Positions 8,794 through 17,845 of a DNA stretch of 64,000 bases are shown here, piece by piece; within the stretch, counting starts at the first letter, position 1, and each line of letters begins with the position of its first letter. Position numbers and translations under genes: made by a program. The notes beneath the pieces were generated by a model that searched no databases, was not told the DNA's origin, and saw only the letters and a program-made list of their open reading frames with translations. The DNA is taken from assembly GCF_029892565.1 (NCBI RefSeq), contig NZ_JARXVH010000004.1, positions 434,001-498,000 on the forward strand. The letters are read 5' to 3'. The stretch is from Streptomyces pseudovenezuelae (GTDB lineage: Bacteria > Actinomycetota > Actinomycetes > Streptomycetales > Streptomycetaceae).

Positions 8794-9666
8794 TCACGGT
8801 TTGGTGTCGGTGCGTGTCGAGGACCACTGCAGCAGGAAGCGCAGGGCCTCGTAGGAGGGCGAGTCGGGTTGTGCCGTGTAGGCGACCAGTTGCTGGTCGG
8901 GATGGGTGTCGACGGAGAACTGCTGGACGTCGAGGGTGAGCGTGCCGGCGACGGGGTGGACGTAGACCTTGGTGAGCCGGCGCGGCCCGCGCACCTGGTG
9001 GGTGGCCCACCAGACGCGGAAGTCCGGGTCGCGGACGCCGAGTTCACCGACCAGCGCGGCCAACGCGGGGTCGTCCGGGGTGCGTCCGGCCTCCATGCGC
9101 AGCACGGCGACGCATTCACGGGCGGCCCGCGGCCAGTCCCCGTACAGGGCCCGGAAGTCGTCGTCGAGGAAGGTCAGCCGGATCAGGTTGCGCTCGGGCA
9201 GGGGCACTCCACCGAAGTCGGTCAGCAGGGCGGCTGCCCCGCGGTTCCAGGCGAGCACGTCCATCCGCCGGTTCAGAACCATCGCGGGTACGTCGGGCAT
9301 GGTGTCCAGCAACTGCCGCAGCCGGGGCGCCACTTCCGTACGGGCGGCCCGCCGCCGCACGGGCCCCGCGGCGGAGACATCGGTGAGATCCGCGACGGCG
9401 AACAGGTAGTCCCGTTCGTCCGGAGCGAGCCGCAGGGCCTCGGCGAGCGCGTCGAGCACCGGCCGCGAGACCCGCCGGGTACGCCCCTGCTCCAGCCGTA
9501 CGACGTAGTCGACACTGACGTGCGCGAGCTGGGCCAACTCCTCCCGCCGCAGCCCCGGCACCCGCCGCAACCGCCCGTCGTCCGGCATCCCCGCCTCGCG
9601 CGGATCGAGGGCGGCACGACGGGAGCGCAGGAAGGCGCCGAGCTCGTTGCCAGGGAGTTCCACCAT
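8794..9666 (-). CDS. XRE-family regulator with MmyB-like ligand domain
   Basis: A 290-residue DNA-binding regulator. The N-terminal helix-turn-helix (LRREELAQLAHVSVDYVVRL, EQGRTRRVSRPVLDALAEAL) is followed by the MmyB-like ligand-binding domain (residues ~110-270; PAMVLNRRMDVLAWN, NLIRLTFLDDDFRALYGDW, RRLTKVYVHPVAGTLTLD). Proteins of this type usually repress a divergent enzyme gene. Here the divergent neighbour is an alpha/beta hydrolase with 143 bases between the starts, so that gene is the probable target. The inducer is unknown. Confidence 0.9.
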   Translation of the reverse strand: MVELPGNELGAFLRSRRAALDPREAGMPDDGRLRRVPGLRREELAQLAHVSVDYVVRLEQGRTRRVSRPVLDALAEALRLAPDERDYLFAVADLTDVSAAGPVRRRAARTEVAPRLRQLLDTMPDVPAMVLNRRMDVLAWNRGAAALLTDFGGVPLPERNLIRLTFLDDDFRALYGDWPRAARECVAVLRMEAGRTPDDPALAALVGELGVRDPDFRVWWATHQVRGPRRLTKVYVHPVAGTLTLDVQQFSVDTHPDQQLVAYTAQPDSPSYEALRFLLQWSSTRTDTKP

Positions 9667-9809
9667 GGGTCCAGTGTCCGCGCGATCGGTCCCGTGTGCC
9701 TGGTACTGGCTTGCATAGGCAGGGTCGTCCCTGGCACCGGGGTGCCGCCCGGCGCGACGGTGAATGACGAAGCCACCGTTTCGACGCGACCGAAAGAGCA
9801 GGACACCCC
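9667..9809. promoter_or_regulatory. Divergent promoter region, regulator and hydrolase
   Basis: This 143-base strip separates the XRE regulator from the hydrolase and must hold both promoters and any operator. I see no perfect dyad in it. The hydrolase ribosome binding site (GAGCAGGA) is at its right end. Confidence 0.5.
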
Positions 9810-10769
9810 ATGCGAACGGACCCCATGCGAACGGACGTCACCTTCCTCAGCGCGGGCCTGAAGATCGCCGCCCACCTCTACACCCCCGGCTCCGCCCCCT
9901 CCCCCGCCGGCGATACACCCACCCCCCTCCCGGCGATCGTCGTCGGCCATCCCGGCAGCGGCGTGAAGGAACAGGCGGCGGGCCTGTACGCACGCCGTCT
10001 CGCCGAGCAGGGCTTTGTCACCCTGGCCTTCGACGCGGCCCACCAGGGCGAGAGCGAGGGCGAGCCGCGCAGCCTGGAGAACCCGGCCCAGCGGGTCGAG
10101 GACCTCAAGGCCGCGGTCTCCTACCTCACCACCCGCGCCGACGTGGCCCCCGACCGCATCGGCGCCCTGGGCATCTGCGCCTCGGGCGGCTACGCCCTGA
10201 CGGCCGCCGCCACCGACCAGCGCGTCCGGGCAATCGCCACGGTGAGCGCCGCGGACATCGCCCGTCAGTTCCGCCTGGGCGCGGACGGCGCCCAGGACCC
10301 GGCGGTCTTCCAGGGCATGCTGTCGGCGGCTGCAGCGGCCCGCACGGCGGAGGCGCACGGCGAGACCCTGCCGACCTTCCCCCTCTTCCCGGCCACCGAG
10401 GAGGAGGCCCGCAAGGCCGGCCCCCACGTGTACGAAGGCTGGGAGTACTACTGCACCCCCCGCGCCGCCCACCCCCGCTCGGCCAAGTCCCTGACCTGGA
10501 CGAGCGTCGACCATCTCGCCCTCTTCGACGCCTTCCACGCCCTCCCGCTCCTGTCCCGCCCCCTGCTCCTGATCGCCGGCCGCGAGGCGGTGACGTCCTG
10601 GATGAGCGGGGAGGCCTTCCAGAAGACGACGGGCCCGAAGGAACTCCACTGGATCGAGGGGGCGACGCATGTCGACCTGTACGACAAGGACGGCCCGGTC
10701 ACAGAGGCGGTCACGGAACTGACGAGGTTCTACGGAACCCACTTGTCCCACTTGGCGCCGATCGCCTAG
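9810..10769 (+). CDS. Alpha/beta hydrolase, dienelactone-hydrolase-like
   Basis: A 319-residue cytoplasmic hydrolase. It shows the oxyanion segment VVGHPGSGVKEQ, the AFDAAHQGESEGEPR loop and the nucleophile elbow LGICASGGYALTAA. In the elbow the residue at the nucleophile position is Cys, as in dienelactone hydrolase, rather than Ser. The acid/His part of the triad is probably in LLLIAGREAV and EGATHVDLYD. The start has two in-frame ATGs 15 bases apart with a repeated ATGCGAACGGAC; the first is taken because AGGA lies at the right distance. It is divergent from the XRE/MmyB regulator, its likely controller. Substrate unknown. Confidence 0.85.
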   Translation: MRTDPMRTDVTFLSAGLKIAAHLYTPGSAPSPAGDTPTPLPAIVVGHPGSGVKEQAAGLYARRLAEQGFVTLAFDAAHQGESEGEPRSLENPAQRVEDLKAAVSYLTTRADVAPDRIGALGICASGGYALTAAATDQRVRAIATVSAADIARQFRLGADGAQDPAVFQGMLSAAAAARTAEAHGETLPTFPLFPATEEEARKAGPHVYEGWEYYCTPRAAHPRSAKSLTWTSVDHLALFDAFHALPLLSRPLLLIAGREAVTSWMSGEAFQKTTGPKELHWIEGATHVDLYDKDGPVTEAVTELTRFYGTHLSHLAPIA

Positions 10770-10875
10770 CGCGGGAGCCTCCCGGCGGGCCCTCCAGGAG
10801 TTCGACGATCTTCCTGTACCGGCCGAAGGACGCCCCTCACGTCGACCACCTTGCCACCCGCCCCCTGGCCACCCC

Positions 10876-11282
10876 TCAGCTCCCCAACTCGGCGGCCAGC
10901 CCCCGGATCCGCCGCTCGATCCCGTCCCGGACCGGACGCACCGCGGCAACCCCCTGACCGGCCGGGTCGTCGAGCTGCCAGTCGAGGTACCGCTTGCCCG
11001 GGAAGACGGGGCAGGTGTCGCCGCACCCCATCGTGATCACGACGTCCGACGCGCGCACGGCATCGCCGGTGAGCACCTTCGGCGTGTTCGCGGAGATGTC
11101 GACGCCGACTTCCCTCATCGCCTCCACCACGGCCGGGTTGACGGTGTCGGCAGGCGCCGAGCCAGCCGATCGGACCTCGATCCGGTCACCGGCGAGGCGG
11201 GCGAGGAAGGCCGCGGCCATCTGGGAACGGCCCGCGTTGTGGACGCAGACGAACAGCACGGACGGACGGTCGCCGGGAGCGG

Positions 11283-11286
<4 letters not shown>
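10876..11286 (-). CDS. arsC: Arsenate reductase, low-molecular-weight phosphatase type
   Basis: Reduces arsenate to arsenite in the cytosol. The 136-residue protein has the P-loop CVHNAGRSQMAAAF (C-X5-R), the second cysteine pair in MGCGDTCPVFPG and the DWQLDDPAGQ loop of thioredoxin- or mycothiol-coupled ArsC. The start is GTG at 11286, overlapping the arsR stop (GTGA), so the two are translationally coupled. Neighbouring arsR and arsM complete a reduce-then-methylate arsenic cassette. No arsenite efflux pump (arsB/acr3) is present in the window. Confidence 0.92.
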
Positions 11287-11729
<443 letters not shown>

Positions 11730-11766
11730 ACGTCTACATTGGCGTCCTTCAATCCAAGGCGCAGGG

Positions 11767-11786
11767 TTGCATCGACGAACGTCAAT
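11767..11786. promoter_or_regulatory. Possible ArsR operator between arsR and arsM
   Basis: The 79-base divergent gap contains TTGCATCGACGAACGTCAAT, which has TTG...CAA ends and the general look of actinobacterial ArsR boxes. The symmetry is imperfect. The assignment rests mainly on location between a repressor gene and its likely targets. Confidence 0.35.
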
Positions 11787-11808
11787 ACAAACCGTTCAGG
11801 AGTGCCCC

Positions 11809-12555
11809 ATGCCCGATCAGTCCACCGACCTGCGCGAGACCGTCCGCCGGCGCTACGCCGCAGCGGCCACCGCCGTCACCGAAGGCCGTACCGCCTGTTG
11901 CGGCCCGCAGCCCGCCGAGGTCGACGCGAACTTCGGCTCGACCCTCTACGACGCCGACGAGCGCGACGCCCTGCCGGCCAAGGCCGTCGCCGCCTCCCTC
12001 GGCTGCGGCAACCCCACCGCCGTGGCCGAACTCCGGGAAGGCGAACGCGTCCTCGACCTCGGCTCCGGCGGCGGCATCGACGTACTGCTCTCCGCCCGCC
12101 GCGTCGGCCCCACCGGCAAGGCCTACGGCCTCGGCATGACCGACGAGATGCTCCAACTCGCCCTGGCCAACGCCGAGTTGGCGAAGGCGACGAACGTCGA
12201 GTTCCTCAAGGGCACGATCGAGTCGATCCCGCTCCCCGCGAACACCGTCGACGTCGTCATCTCCAACTGCGTGATCAACCTGTCCGTCGACAAGCCCGCC
12301 GTCTTCGCCGAGACCTTCCGCGTACTGAAGCCGGGCGGCCGCATCGGCATCTCCGACGTGATCGCCGACGACACCCTGACGCCCGCCCAACGCGCCGAAC
12401 GCGGTGACTACGTCGGCTGCGTCGCCGGCGCCCTGTCCTTCACGGAGTACCGCGAGGGCCTCGAAGCGGCGGGCTTCACGGACGTCGACATCACACCCAC
12501 CCACCCCGTCGCCGACGGCATGCACTCGGCCGTCGTCCGAGCGACCAGGCCCTAG
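11809..12555 (+). CDS. arsM: Arsenite methyltransferase
   Basis: SAM-dependent enzyme that methylates arsenite to volatile or exportable forms. The 248-residue protein shows SAM motif [19 protein letters not shown], and cysteines in the ArsM positions: TACCGP near residue 30, SLGCGNP near 66, ISNCVINL near 150 and VGCVAGAL near 200. ATG at 11809 follows AGGAG. It is divergent from arsR-arsC. With ArsC supplying arsenite, the cassette detoxifies by reduction and methylation rather than efflux. Confidence 0.93.
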   Translation: MPDQSTDLRETVRRRYAAAATAVTEGRTACCGPQPAEVDANFGSTLYDADERDALPAKAVAASLGCGNPTAVAELREGERVLDLGSGGGIDVLLSARRVGPTGKAYGLGMTDEMLQLALANAELAKATNVEFLKGTIESIPLPANTVDVVISNCVINLSVDKPAVFAETFRVLKPGGRIGISDVIADDTLTPAQRAERGDYVGCVAGALSFTEYREGLEAAGFTDVDITPTHPVADGMHSAVVRATRP

Positions 12556-12594
12556 CCCCAGCAGGGGCGAGCCGACCCTGAGGGCCAACGGCGA

Positions 12595-12735
12595 TCAGCG
12601 TGCGATCACGTCGAACTCGTTGCCCTCGGGGTCGGCGAACGTGGCGTAGTGCAGCCGGTTCTTGACCGTCCTGTCCTCGGGAACCTGGCGGAACCCGATA
12701 CGCGATCCCGGAACGGCCGGATCGGCGACCACACC
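12595..12735 (-). pseudogene. Remnant of a VOC/glyoxalase-family protein
   Basis: The minus strand ends an open frame with GSRIGFRQVPEDRTVKNRLH then YATFADPEGNEFDVIAR and a stop. In VOC proteins the VPE..TVKNRLH segment and the DPEGNEF C-terminus are normally separated by ~35 residues, which are missing, so the fragment seems to have an internal in-frame deletion as well as lacking its N-terminal half. It abuts an HxlR fragment on the other strand at an Ala/Glu/Asp-coding low-complexity junction (~12740-12790). Confidence 0.6.
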
Positions 12736-12794
12736 CGCGCCCGCCTCGTCCGCACCCTCGTCCGTGCCCTCGTCCGCACCCTCGTCGACGGCCC

Positions 12795-12950
12795 GGACTG
12801 CCCGGCATCCCCACGAACGTGCTCTCCACCCGGCTCAAGGAGCTGGTGGAGGCGGGCATCGTCGAGCGCCGCGCGGTGTCGACGCCCCAGCACGGTGTCG
12901 TCTACGCCCTCACGCCCGCCGGACAGCCCGCCAGCTCACCCCCGCCCGGA
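12795..12950 (+). pseudogene. Remnant of an HxlR/MarR-type winged-helix regulator
   Basis: The plus strand encodes only the recognition helix and wing (PGIPTNVLSTRLKELVEAG, then IVERRAVSTPQHGVVYALTP). The N-terminal half of the domain is absent. No stop separates this frame from the DUF899 gene that follows, but that gene has its own ribosome binding site and ATG, so this is a scar and not a fused domain. HxlR regulators are often next to VOC genes, so both scars may be from one lost pair. Confidence 0.6.
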
Positions 12951-13040
12951 ATTCATCGCCCACCGACCGATGAGTTCCGCGGCCCCGCGAGGTCTACCTC
13001 TCCACGAGCGAAAGCTGCGCCCGAGCTCTGTGAGGGGACC

Positions 13041-13739
13041 ATGACCACCAAAGCCGCCCTGCCACCCGTCGTCGACACCGCGACCTGGGAACAACGGCTC
13101 GAAGCGCTCCGCGCCCGCGAGAAGGCCGCGACGCGGGAGCTCGACGCCATCGCCGCGGAGCGTCGTCGGCTGCCGATGGTCGAGATGCCGGACTACACCC
13201 TTGAGGGCGAGGACGGCCCCGTCCGGCTGGCGGACGTCTTCGACGGCAAGAGCCAGCTGATCGTCTACAACCACATGTGGTTCGCCGGCAAGGAGTGGCA
13301 GTGCCCCGGCTGCACCGGGCTCACCTCGCAGTACACCCGCCTGGAGTTCCTGGACAACTACGACGCGCGATTCGTCATCGTCACCCAGGGCCCGATCAAG
13401 GAAGCACTCGCCTACAAGCAGCGGGTCGGCAACCGGATGACGTGGTACTCCACCGCGAACAGCTCCTTCGGCGCCGACGTCGGCGCACCCCCCGACGGCG
13501 GCTTCGCGGTCAACGTGTTCCTCCGCGACGGCGACACCGTCTACCGCACCTGGCACACCACCGGCCGCGGCACCGAGCAACTCACCCACACCTTCGCCCT
13601 GATCGACCTCCTCCCGTACGGCCGCCAGGAGGAATGGCAGGACTCCCCCGAGAACTGGCCCCAGTCCCCCACCTACAGCCGCTGGGCGAAGTCCGAGGAC
13701 ATCGCCGCGTTCTACGGCCCTGACTCGGACGCCGGCTGA
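13041..13739 (+). CDS. DUF899 thioredoxin-like family protein
   Basis: A 232-residue cytosolic protein of the DUF899 family, which adopts a thioredoxin-like fold. Family features are the N-terminal helical segment (LRAREKAATRELDAIAAERR), the LPMVEMPDYTLEGEDGPVRL entry, FDGKSQLIVYNHMWF and the CPGCTGLTSQY motif, a CxxC in the thioredoxin active-site region. ATG at 13041 follows GAGGGG. Members are predicted redox proteins with no established substrate. It lies next to regulator and VOC scars, so the original context has been disturbed. Confidence 0.82.
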   Translation: MTTKAALPPVVDTATWEQRLEALRAREKAATRELDAIAAERRRLPMVEMPDYTLEGEDGPVRLADVFDGKSQLIVYNHMWFAGKEWQCPGCTGLTSQYTRLEFLDNYDARFVIVTQGPIKEALAYKQRVGNRMTWYSTANSSFGADVGAPPDGGFAVNVFLRDGDTVYRTWHTTGRGTEQLTHTFALIDLLPYGRQEEWQDSPENWPQSPTYSRWAKSEDIAAFYGPDSDAG

Positions 13740-13806
13740 ACCGGTCACGGACGCCGAGCGACCCGCGCACCCTCCGGACAAGTGGCTCGCCCAACCTCCG
13801 TGCGCG

Positions 13807-15888
13807 TCACTCCACTTCGATGCCGTAGTCCTGGACGAGCTGCTCCAGGCCTCCCGGGTAGCCCCGTCCGCCCAGCACGAAGTCCCAGTCACCACCGGGT
13901 CTGCGGCGGAAGGAGCCGAGCACCAACGCGGTCTCGCCGGAGCGGCCGTCGGAGACTTCGAGTCGGCCCAGTTCGGTCGACGCGGGGTCCAGCAACCGGA
14001 TGCAGGCCTCGGTGAACCCGGACAGATCGGCATCCGGGTTCACCTCCGGATCGACGGCCGCGACCAGCACGAACCGATCGGCGTCGGCCGGCAGCGCGTC
14101 GAAGGCGACACGGATCGCCGCCTTGTCCGGCGCCGCGGCCGGCACGGCACGCACCGAACCGTCCGGACTCCGCGGGTTGTTGAAGAAGACGAAGTGGTCT
14201 TCGCTGAGGACGCGATCGCCACGGCAGACGAGGGCGCAGACGTCCAACGCGACGGTGCCGGACCACGTCATGCCCAGCACGTTGTAGTCGTCGGGCACAG
14301 GCACGGGACCGGCCGGAGTCCCGGGACCGGCCGGAGCCGTCCTCTGCGCGGGCACGGGTCGCCCGCTCTCCCCCAGGCGTCCGCGAAGTCCGTGCCGGTG
14401 CAGCAGGTCGACGAGTTCGCCACCCGCGATCAGCTCCAGCGGCTTGCCGCGGGCGAAGGTGTGCGAGCCCGGGCCGAAGCCCGAAGTCGTCACCAGTACG
14501 CCCTTGTTGGCACCGACGTCCTGGACCGTGCCGTACAGATCGCGCACCGCGGTGGGCGGCACGGTGTTGCGGTACCGCTTCACCTGGACGACGATCTTGC
14601 CGCCCCGGATGGGCGTCGGATCCAGCGCGTCGACGTCCACGCCACCGTCGTTCGAGCGCTGTGTCGTCACCGCCTCCATGCCCATGGCGCGGAGCAGGTC
14701 GGCGACGAGGGACTCGAAGGCGATCGGGTCCATGCCGTACAGGTCCGGCTCCTCGACACCGCCGCCATGGGTGACGACCTGGTCGCCGGCGTCCTGGGGC
14801 CGGCGGCTCGGCCGCACGGAGGCGAGTTGGTCGGGCCGGGGCGTGAGCTGCCCCCGGAGCGCCGTAGTCAGACAACTGCTCGCGTCCACCTGTTCCAACT
14901 GCAGGTCGGTGAAGGCCGATCGCTGGGCCATGACGGTGGCCAGGAAGAGATGGGACTGCCGGCCCGTCGCGGGGTCGGGCGCGTCCACGAAACCGTTCAG
15001 GGCCACCGAGTCCAGGACGTGATGCTCGTCCGCGGCGAAGACCTGATGCAGGACCAACAGCACGCTCTGCGCCAGCACTTCGCGGTACAGCGCCCGGCGC
15101 TGCGTCACGGAACGCGCCGTCTCCTTGTCCTCGTCCTGGGACGGTACATAGCGCACCGACTTCGCATCCGGTACGACGTCGAGCCCGGGCAGCTCCCAGT
15201 CCAGCACCAACTGCCGCGCCGACGCGTCGAAGGCCGCGGCCACCTGCCTAGGAAAACCCTCCGGCCAGGCGGTCGAGGAGTAGAGGGCGGCCGAGAAGTA
15301 CTCGACCACGCAGTCGGGTTCGCCCCGCCGGACACCCGCGGTCACCTCGTCGATGCCCGCGTTGTGCCGTCGTACGTCGGCTCGTTGGGCCTCGACCCGT
15401 TGCCCGTGCTCCCGCTGGAAGGCGGCCAACTGCTGCTGCCGCTGCGCCTCGGCGGCCTGCGCCGCGTGCAGGTCGTACTCGAAGCGGGCCCGCGCCTCGG
15501 CCTCCGCCTGCGCGCGCCGGTTGGCGGTCCAGCCGCCGTGCGCCTGGTACTGCCGTGGATCCGGCATCTGCACGGGCCAGGCGAGCCGACCCGGGTCGGA
15601 CGGCGGCACGTCCACCGCCCGCAACAAGGACGCCGCCCTGAAGGCGGCCGCCCGGCATCCCTCGGCCAGCAGCCCCTGCAGGACCGCCACCCGCGCGTCC
15701 AGCTCCGCCGTCCGCCGCCTGGCCTCCGCCTGCCGGTACTCCCGATGCCCCTGAGCCGCACGCCGCTGGTAGTCCCGCGCCAGCCGCTGCTCCTCGCGCT
15801 GTCGCCGCTGCTCGGCCTCGATCTGCCGCTGGTACTGACGCTGCGCCTCAGCCCACGTGTTGACGAAACCAGCAGAGCGACGACTCAT
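13807..15888 (-). CDS. Mrr-like restriction endonuclease fused to a TerD domain
   Basis: A 693-residue three-part protein. Residues 1-230 are Arg/Gln/Ala/Glu-rich predicted coiled coil (AEAQRQYQRQIEAEQRRQRE, AAQAAEAQRQQQLAAFQRE). A PD-(D/E)XK nuclease of Mrr type spans ~385-500 (ESLVADLLRAMGMEAVTT, NDGGVDVDALDP, IVVQVKRY; catalytic Asp and Q-x-K near 415-435). The TerD stress domain is at ~530-693 (YNVLGMTWSGTVALDVCALV, EDHFVFFNNPRSPDGSVRA, ALVLGSFRRRPGGDWDF). ATG at 15888 is preceded by GGGGGAAGG; an upstream in-frame extension lacks a binding site. TerD domains bind calcium in tellurite/phage-resistance systems, so a metal-linked defence nuclease is a reasonable inference. It lies immediately left of the outermost att remnant. 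Confidence 0.85.
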   Translation of the reverse strand: MSRRSAGFVNTWAEAQRQYQRQIEAEQRRQREEQRLARDYQRRAAQGHREYRQAEARRRTAELDARVAVLQGLLAEGCRAAAFRAASLLRAVDVPPSDPGRLAWPVQMPDPRQYQAHGGWTANRRAQAEAEARARFEYDLHAAQAAEAQRQQQLAAFQREHGQRVEAQRADVRRHNAGIDEVTAGVRRGEPDCVVEYFSAALYSSTAWPEGFPRQVAAAFDASARQLVLDWELPGLDVVPDAKSVRYVPSQDEDKETARSVTQRRALYREVLAQSVLLVLHQVFAADEHHVLDSVALNGFVDAPDPATGRQSHLFLATVMAQRSAFTDLQLEQVDASSCLTTALRGQLTPRPDQLASVRPSRRPQDAGDQVVTHGGGVEEPDLYGMDPIAFESLVADLLRAMGMEAVTTQRSNDGGVDVDALDPTPIRGGKIVVQVKRYRNTVPPTAVRDLYGTVQDVGANKGVLVTTSGFGPGSHTFARGKPLELIAGGELVDLLHRHGLRGRLGESGRPVPAQRTAPAGPGTPAGPVPVPDDYNVLGMTWSGTVALDVCALVCRGDRVLSEDHFVFFNNPRSPDGSVRAVPAAAPDKAAIRVAFDALPADADRFVLVAAVDPEVNPDADLSGFTEACIRLLDPASTELGRLEVSDGRSGETALVLGSFRRRPGGDWDFVLGGRGYPGGLEQLVQDYGIEVE

Positions 15889-16067
15889 GCGCTCAGGCCT
15901 TCCCCCAGGACGTCGGCAACGCCGACCCAACCCCGGCCGCCCCCGCAACCAGTTGTGACATACCGACTTTATCCGGTAACCGACACCCTGAACCTCAACG
16001 TGCCACCGGCAAGCGCCGGTTGGCTCCCCGTCACCTTCCCGACGAACACACCCCGAGGCCGCCCACC

Positions 16068-16168
16068 TCAGTGCACATGCCCACCCGAATCCCCCGCCCC
16101 GCCCTTCACGGTCAACGGGAGCAACTTCCTGCCCGTAGGCCCGATTTGAATGGAAGTATCCATCTGCG
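16068..16168 (-). repeat. Att-like remnant D: duplicated 3' end of the radical-SAM gene
   Basis: The minus strand encodes PQMDTSIQIGPTGRKLLPLT followed by VKGGAGDSGGHVH and a stop. This is collinear with the C-terminus of the radical-SAM protein at 22216-22314 (PQMDTWPQVSNSGKKLLPLT...GHTH, stop). The shared core TCCATCTGC is at 16159-16167. It is the most diverged of four copies. To its right the sequence passes straight into a truncated serine recombinase, whose ATG lies inside this repeat. Confidence 0.8.
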
Positions 16169-17163
16169 GCGAGAACGACTCAGGGAAGTTCGGTCTCGTC
16201 ATCGACCCCGAGGCTCACCGGGCACTGCACTGGGCTCGCCGCATGGCGCTTCGAGGACGCTCCGCCCGGTTCATGGTCCGCTGCCTGAAGCGGTCCGGCC
16301 TCATGAGCCAGGGCCTCACCGTGGCAACGCTCCATCGCCGGCTCCGCAACCCCGCGCTCCTCGGCTACCGGGTAGAAGAGGACAAGCAGGGAGGACAACG
16401 ACGCTCGAAGCCGATCCTCGGCAAGGACGGCAAGCCCATCAAGGTGGCTCCTCCGATCTTCACGGAGGAGGAGTTCGAGACCCTCGGCGCAGCTCTCGAC
16501 AAGCGCAAGAAGAACCAGCCCCCGCGCCGTGTCGGCGGAGCGACTCAGTTCCTGGGCGTCCTCTTGTGCGCGGACTGCAAGACGAACTTGACCGTACAGA
16601 TCACGAACAACGGCTTCGGGACCTACCACTACCTGCGGTGCCGCAACTGCAAGAGCGGTGGACTCGGCGCACCGAACCCCAACCAGGTCTACGAACGCCT
16701 CGTGGAAGACGTACTCAAGGTTCTCGGGGACTTCCCCGTACAGGTTCGCCAGTACGCCGAAGGCGCCGAGGTACGGCGGGAGATCAAGCGCCTTCAAGGG
16801 GCCATCGCGCTGTACATGAAGGAGCTGGAGCCCGGGGGCCGTTACACGAAGACGCGGTTCACCAAAGAGCAGGCAGAAGCGACGCTGGACAAGCTCATTG
16901 CGGAGTTGGAGGCCATCGACCCCGAGACGGCGAAGGACCGGTGGGTCAACGTCCACGACGGAAAGACGTTCCGCGAGCACTGGCAGGAGGGCGGGATGGA
17001 GGCCATGGCCGCGGACCTGTATCGCGTCGGCATCCGGTGCGAGGTCACACGCACGAAGGTGCCGAAGGTTCGGGCACCGAAGGTCCACCTGCGCCTCCTG
17101 ATCCCGAAGGACGTGCGCGAGCGGCTCGTGATCCGAGAGGACGACTTCGCGCAGGCCCTCTGA
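16150..17163 (+). pseudogene. Large serine recombinase, N-terminally truncated
   Basis: 337 codons equal to the C-terminal two-thirds of a phage-type integrase. The recombinase domain is present (SGKFGLVIDPEAHRALHWAR, HRRLRNPALLGYR). So is the zinc-ribbon domain (GVLLCADCKTNL...YLRCRNCKSG, C-x2-C twice) with a following coiled-coil segment. The ~150-residue N-terminal resolvase domain with the catalytic serine is missing, so it cannot recombine DNA. The open frame begins inside att remnant D with no ribosome binding site. It is probably the integrase of one of the elements that used the adjacent attachment site. Confidence 0.85.
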
Positions 17164-17218
17164 CAGCGAGGCTCGGGCGAGAGAGCACAGAAGCCACGGG
17201 ATTGTGCGGGTGACATCA

Positions 17219-17845
17219 CTAAGTTTGAGCCCGCACAAAAACACTGACTCCACCAAGAATTAGCGACGCAATAGCCAATGCAGTCAACGCCCATCCAGCA
17301 TTCATGAATCGATGCTTACGGAGCACAATTCGCGCCAAGTGGACCACATTGTACGAGAGGGTAGTTATCTCGAACTTGCGGTCCGCTCGGCTAATCAAGG
17401 CAGCGGCCGGCTCCATCTCCAGATGGGCCAGATCCCCAAAATACCAAAGCACCTCCGGACGATAAGAAGTAGGGTCCTCCGGGTTCATACCAAGGAGAGC
17501 AAAGGTCCCCTTATAGTTAGACCCGTGGCGCGACCACAGGCACGCTGCCGCGCATGCCACTGCTCCGAGAAGCGCACCAGTGGAGAAAAGAAAGAAGCAC
17601 CACGTTTCGATTCCTGCCACTTTAGCCATCTCCCGCCCGTCCGAGATATGTCCGGCGGTGATGCTGAAAATCGCGGTCACCAATAGGCCGTTCACGGTGA
17701 GAACAAATTGGGCCTTCGATTCAGCAACCTTGTACCAGTCCATCGCACGTTCGTACACGCGCCGAACGTACTCCGCATCAACTGCCTCACCACTTGAAGG
17801 AGGCAAGGAATCGCCCGTTCCTGGTCCGCCACCGTCAGCGCTCAC
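17219..17845 (-). CDS. Three-segment membrane protein, possibly a Pycsar/SLATT-type effector
   Basis: 208 residues from GTG at 17845, which follows GGAGG by eight bases; longer in-frame starts lack a site. Soluble helices (VRRVYERAMDWYKVAESKAQ) lead into a first membrane segment (FVLTVNGLLVTAIFSITAG). A second follows (WCFFLFSTGALLGAVACAAA), then a charged cytosolic helix region with E/RADRKFEITTLSYNVVHLAR, and a terminal membrane segment (AGWALTALAIASLILGGVSV). This layout (ESKAQ before TM1, a hairpin, then a 'nvvhLarIv..K' helix before TM3) resembles DUF5706/PycTM and SLATT effectors that act in nucleotide-signalled phage defence. No cyclase partner is adjacent. Lower GC than the core suggests transfer. 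Confidence 0.6.
   Translation of the reverse strand: MSADGGGPGTGDSLPPSSGEAVDAEYVRRVYERAMDWYKVAESKAQFVLTVNGLLVTAIFSITAGHISDGREMAKVAGIETWCFFLFSTGALLGAVACAAACLWSRHGSNYKGTFALLGMNPEDPTSYRPEVLWYFGDLAHLEMEPAAALISRADRKFEITTLSYNVVHLARIVLRKHRFMNAGWALTALAIASLILGGVSVFVRAQT

Noticed and set aside
10770..10875. Gene fragment between the hydrolase and arsC
   Set aside because: The minus strand shows a short protein-like run (ASFGRYRKIVELLEGPPGG) but it is under 25 codons with no start or recognised family, so I left it unannotated.
12819..13739. A single HxlR-DUF899 fusion protein
   Set aside because: The frame is open throughout, but the regulator half is truncated and DUF899 has its own GAGGGG site and ATG at 13041, so a fusion is unlikely.
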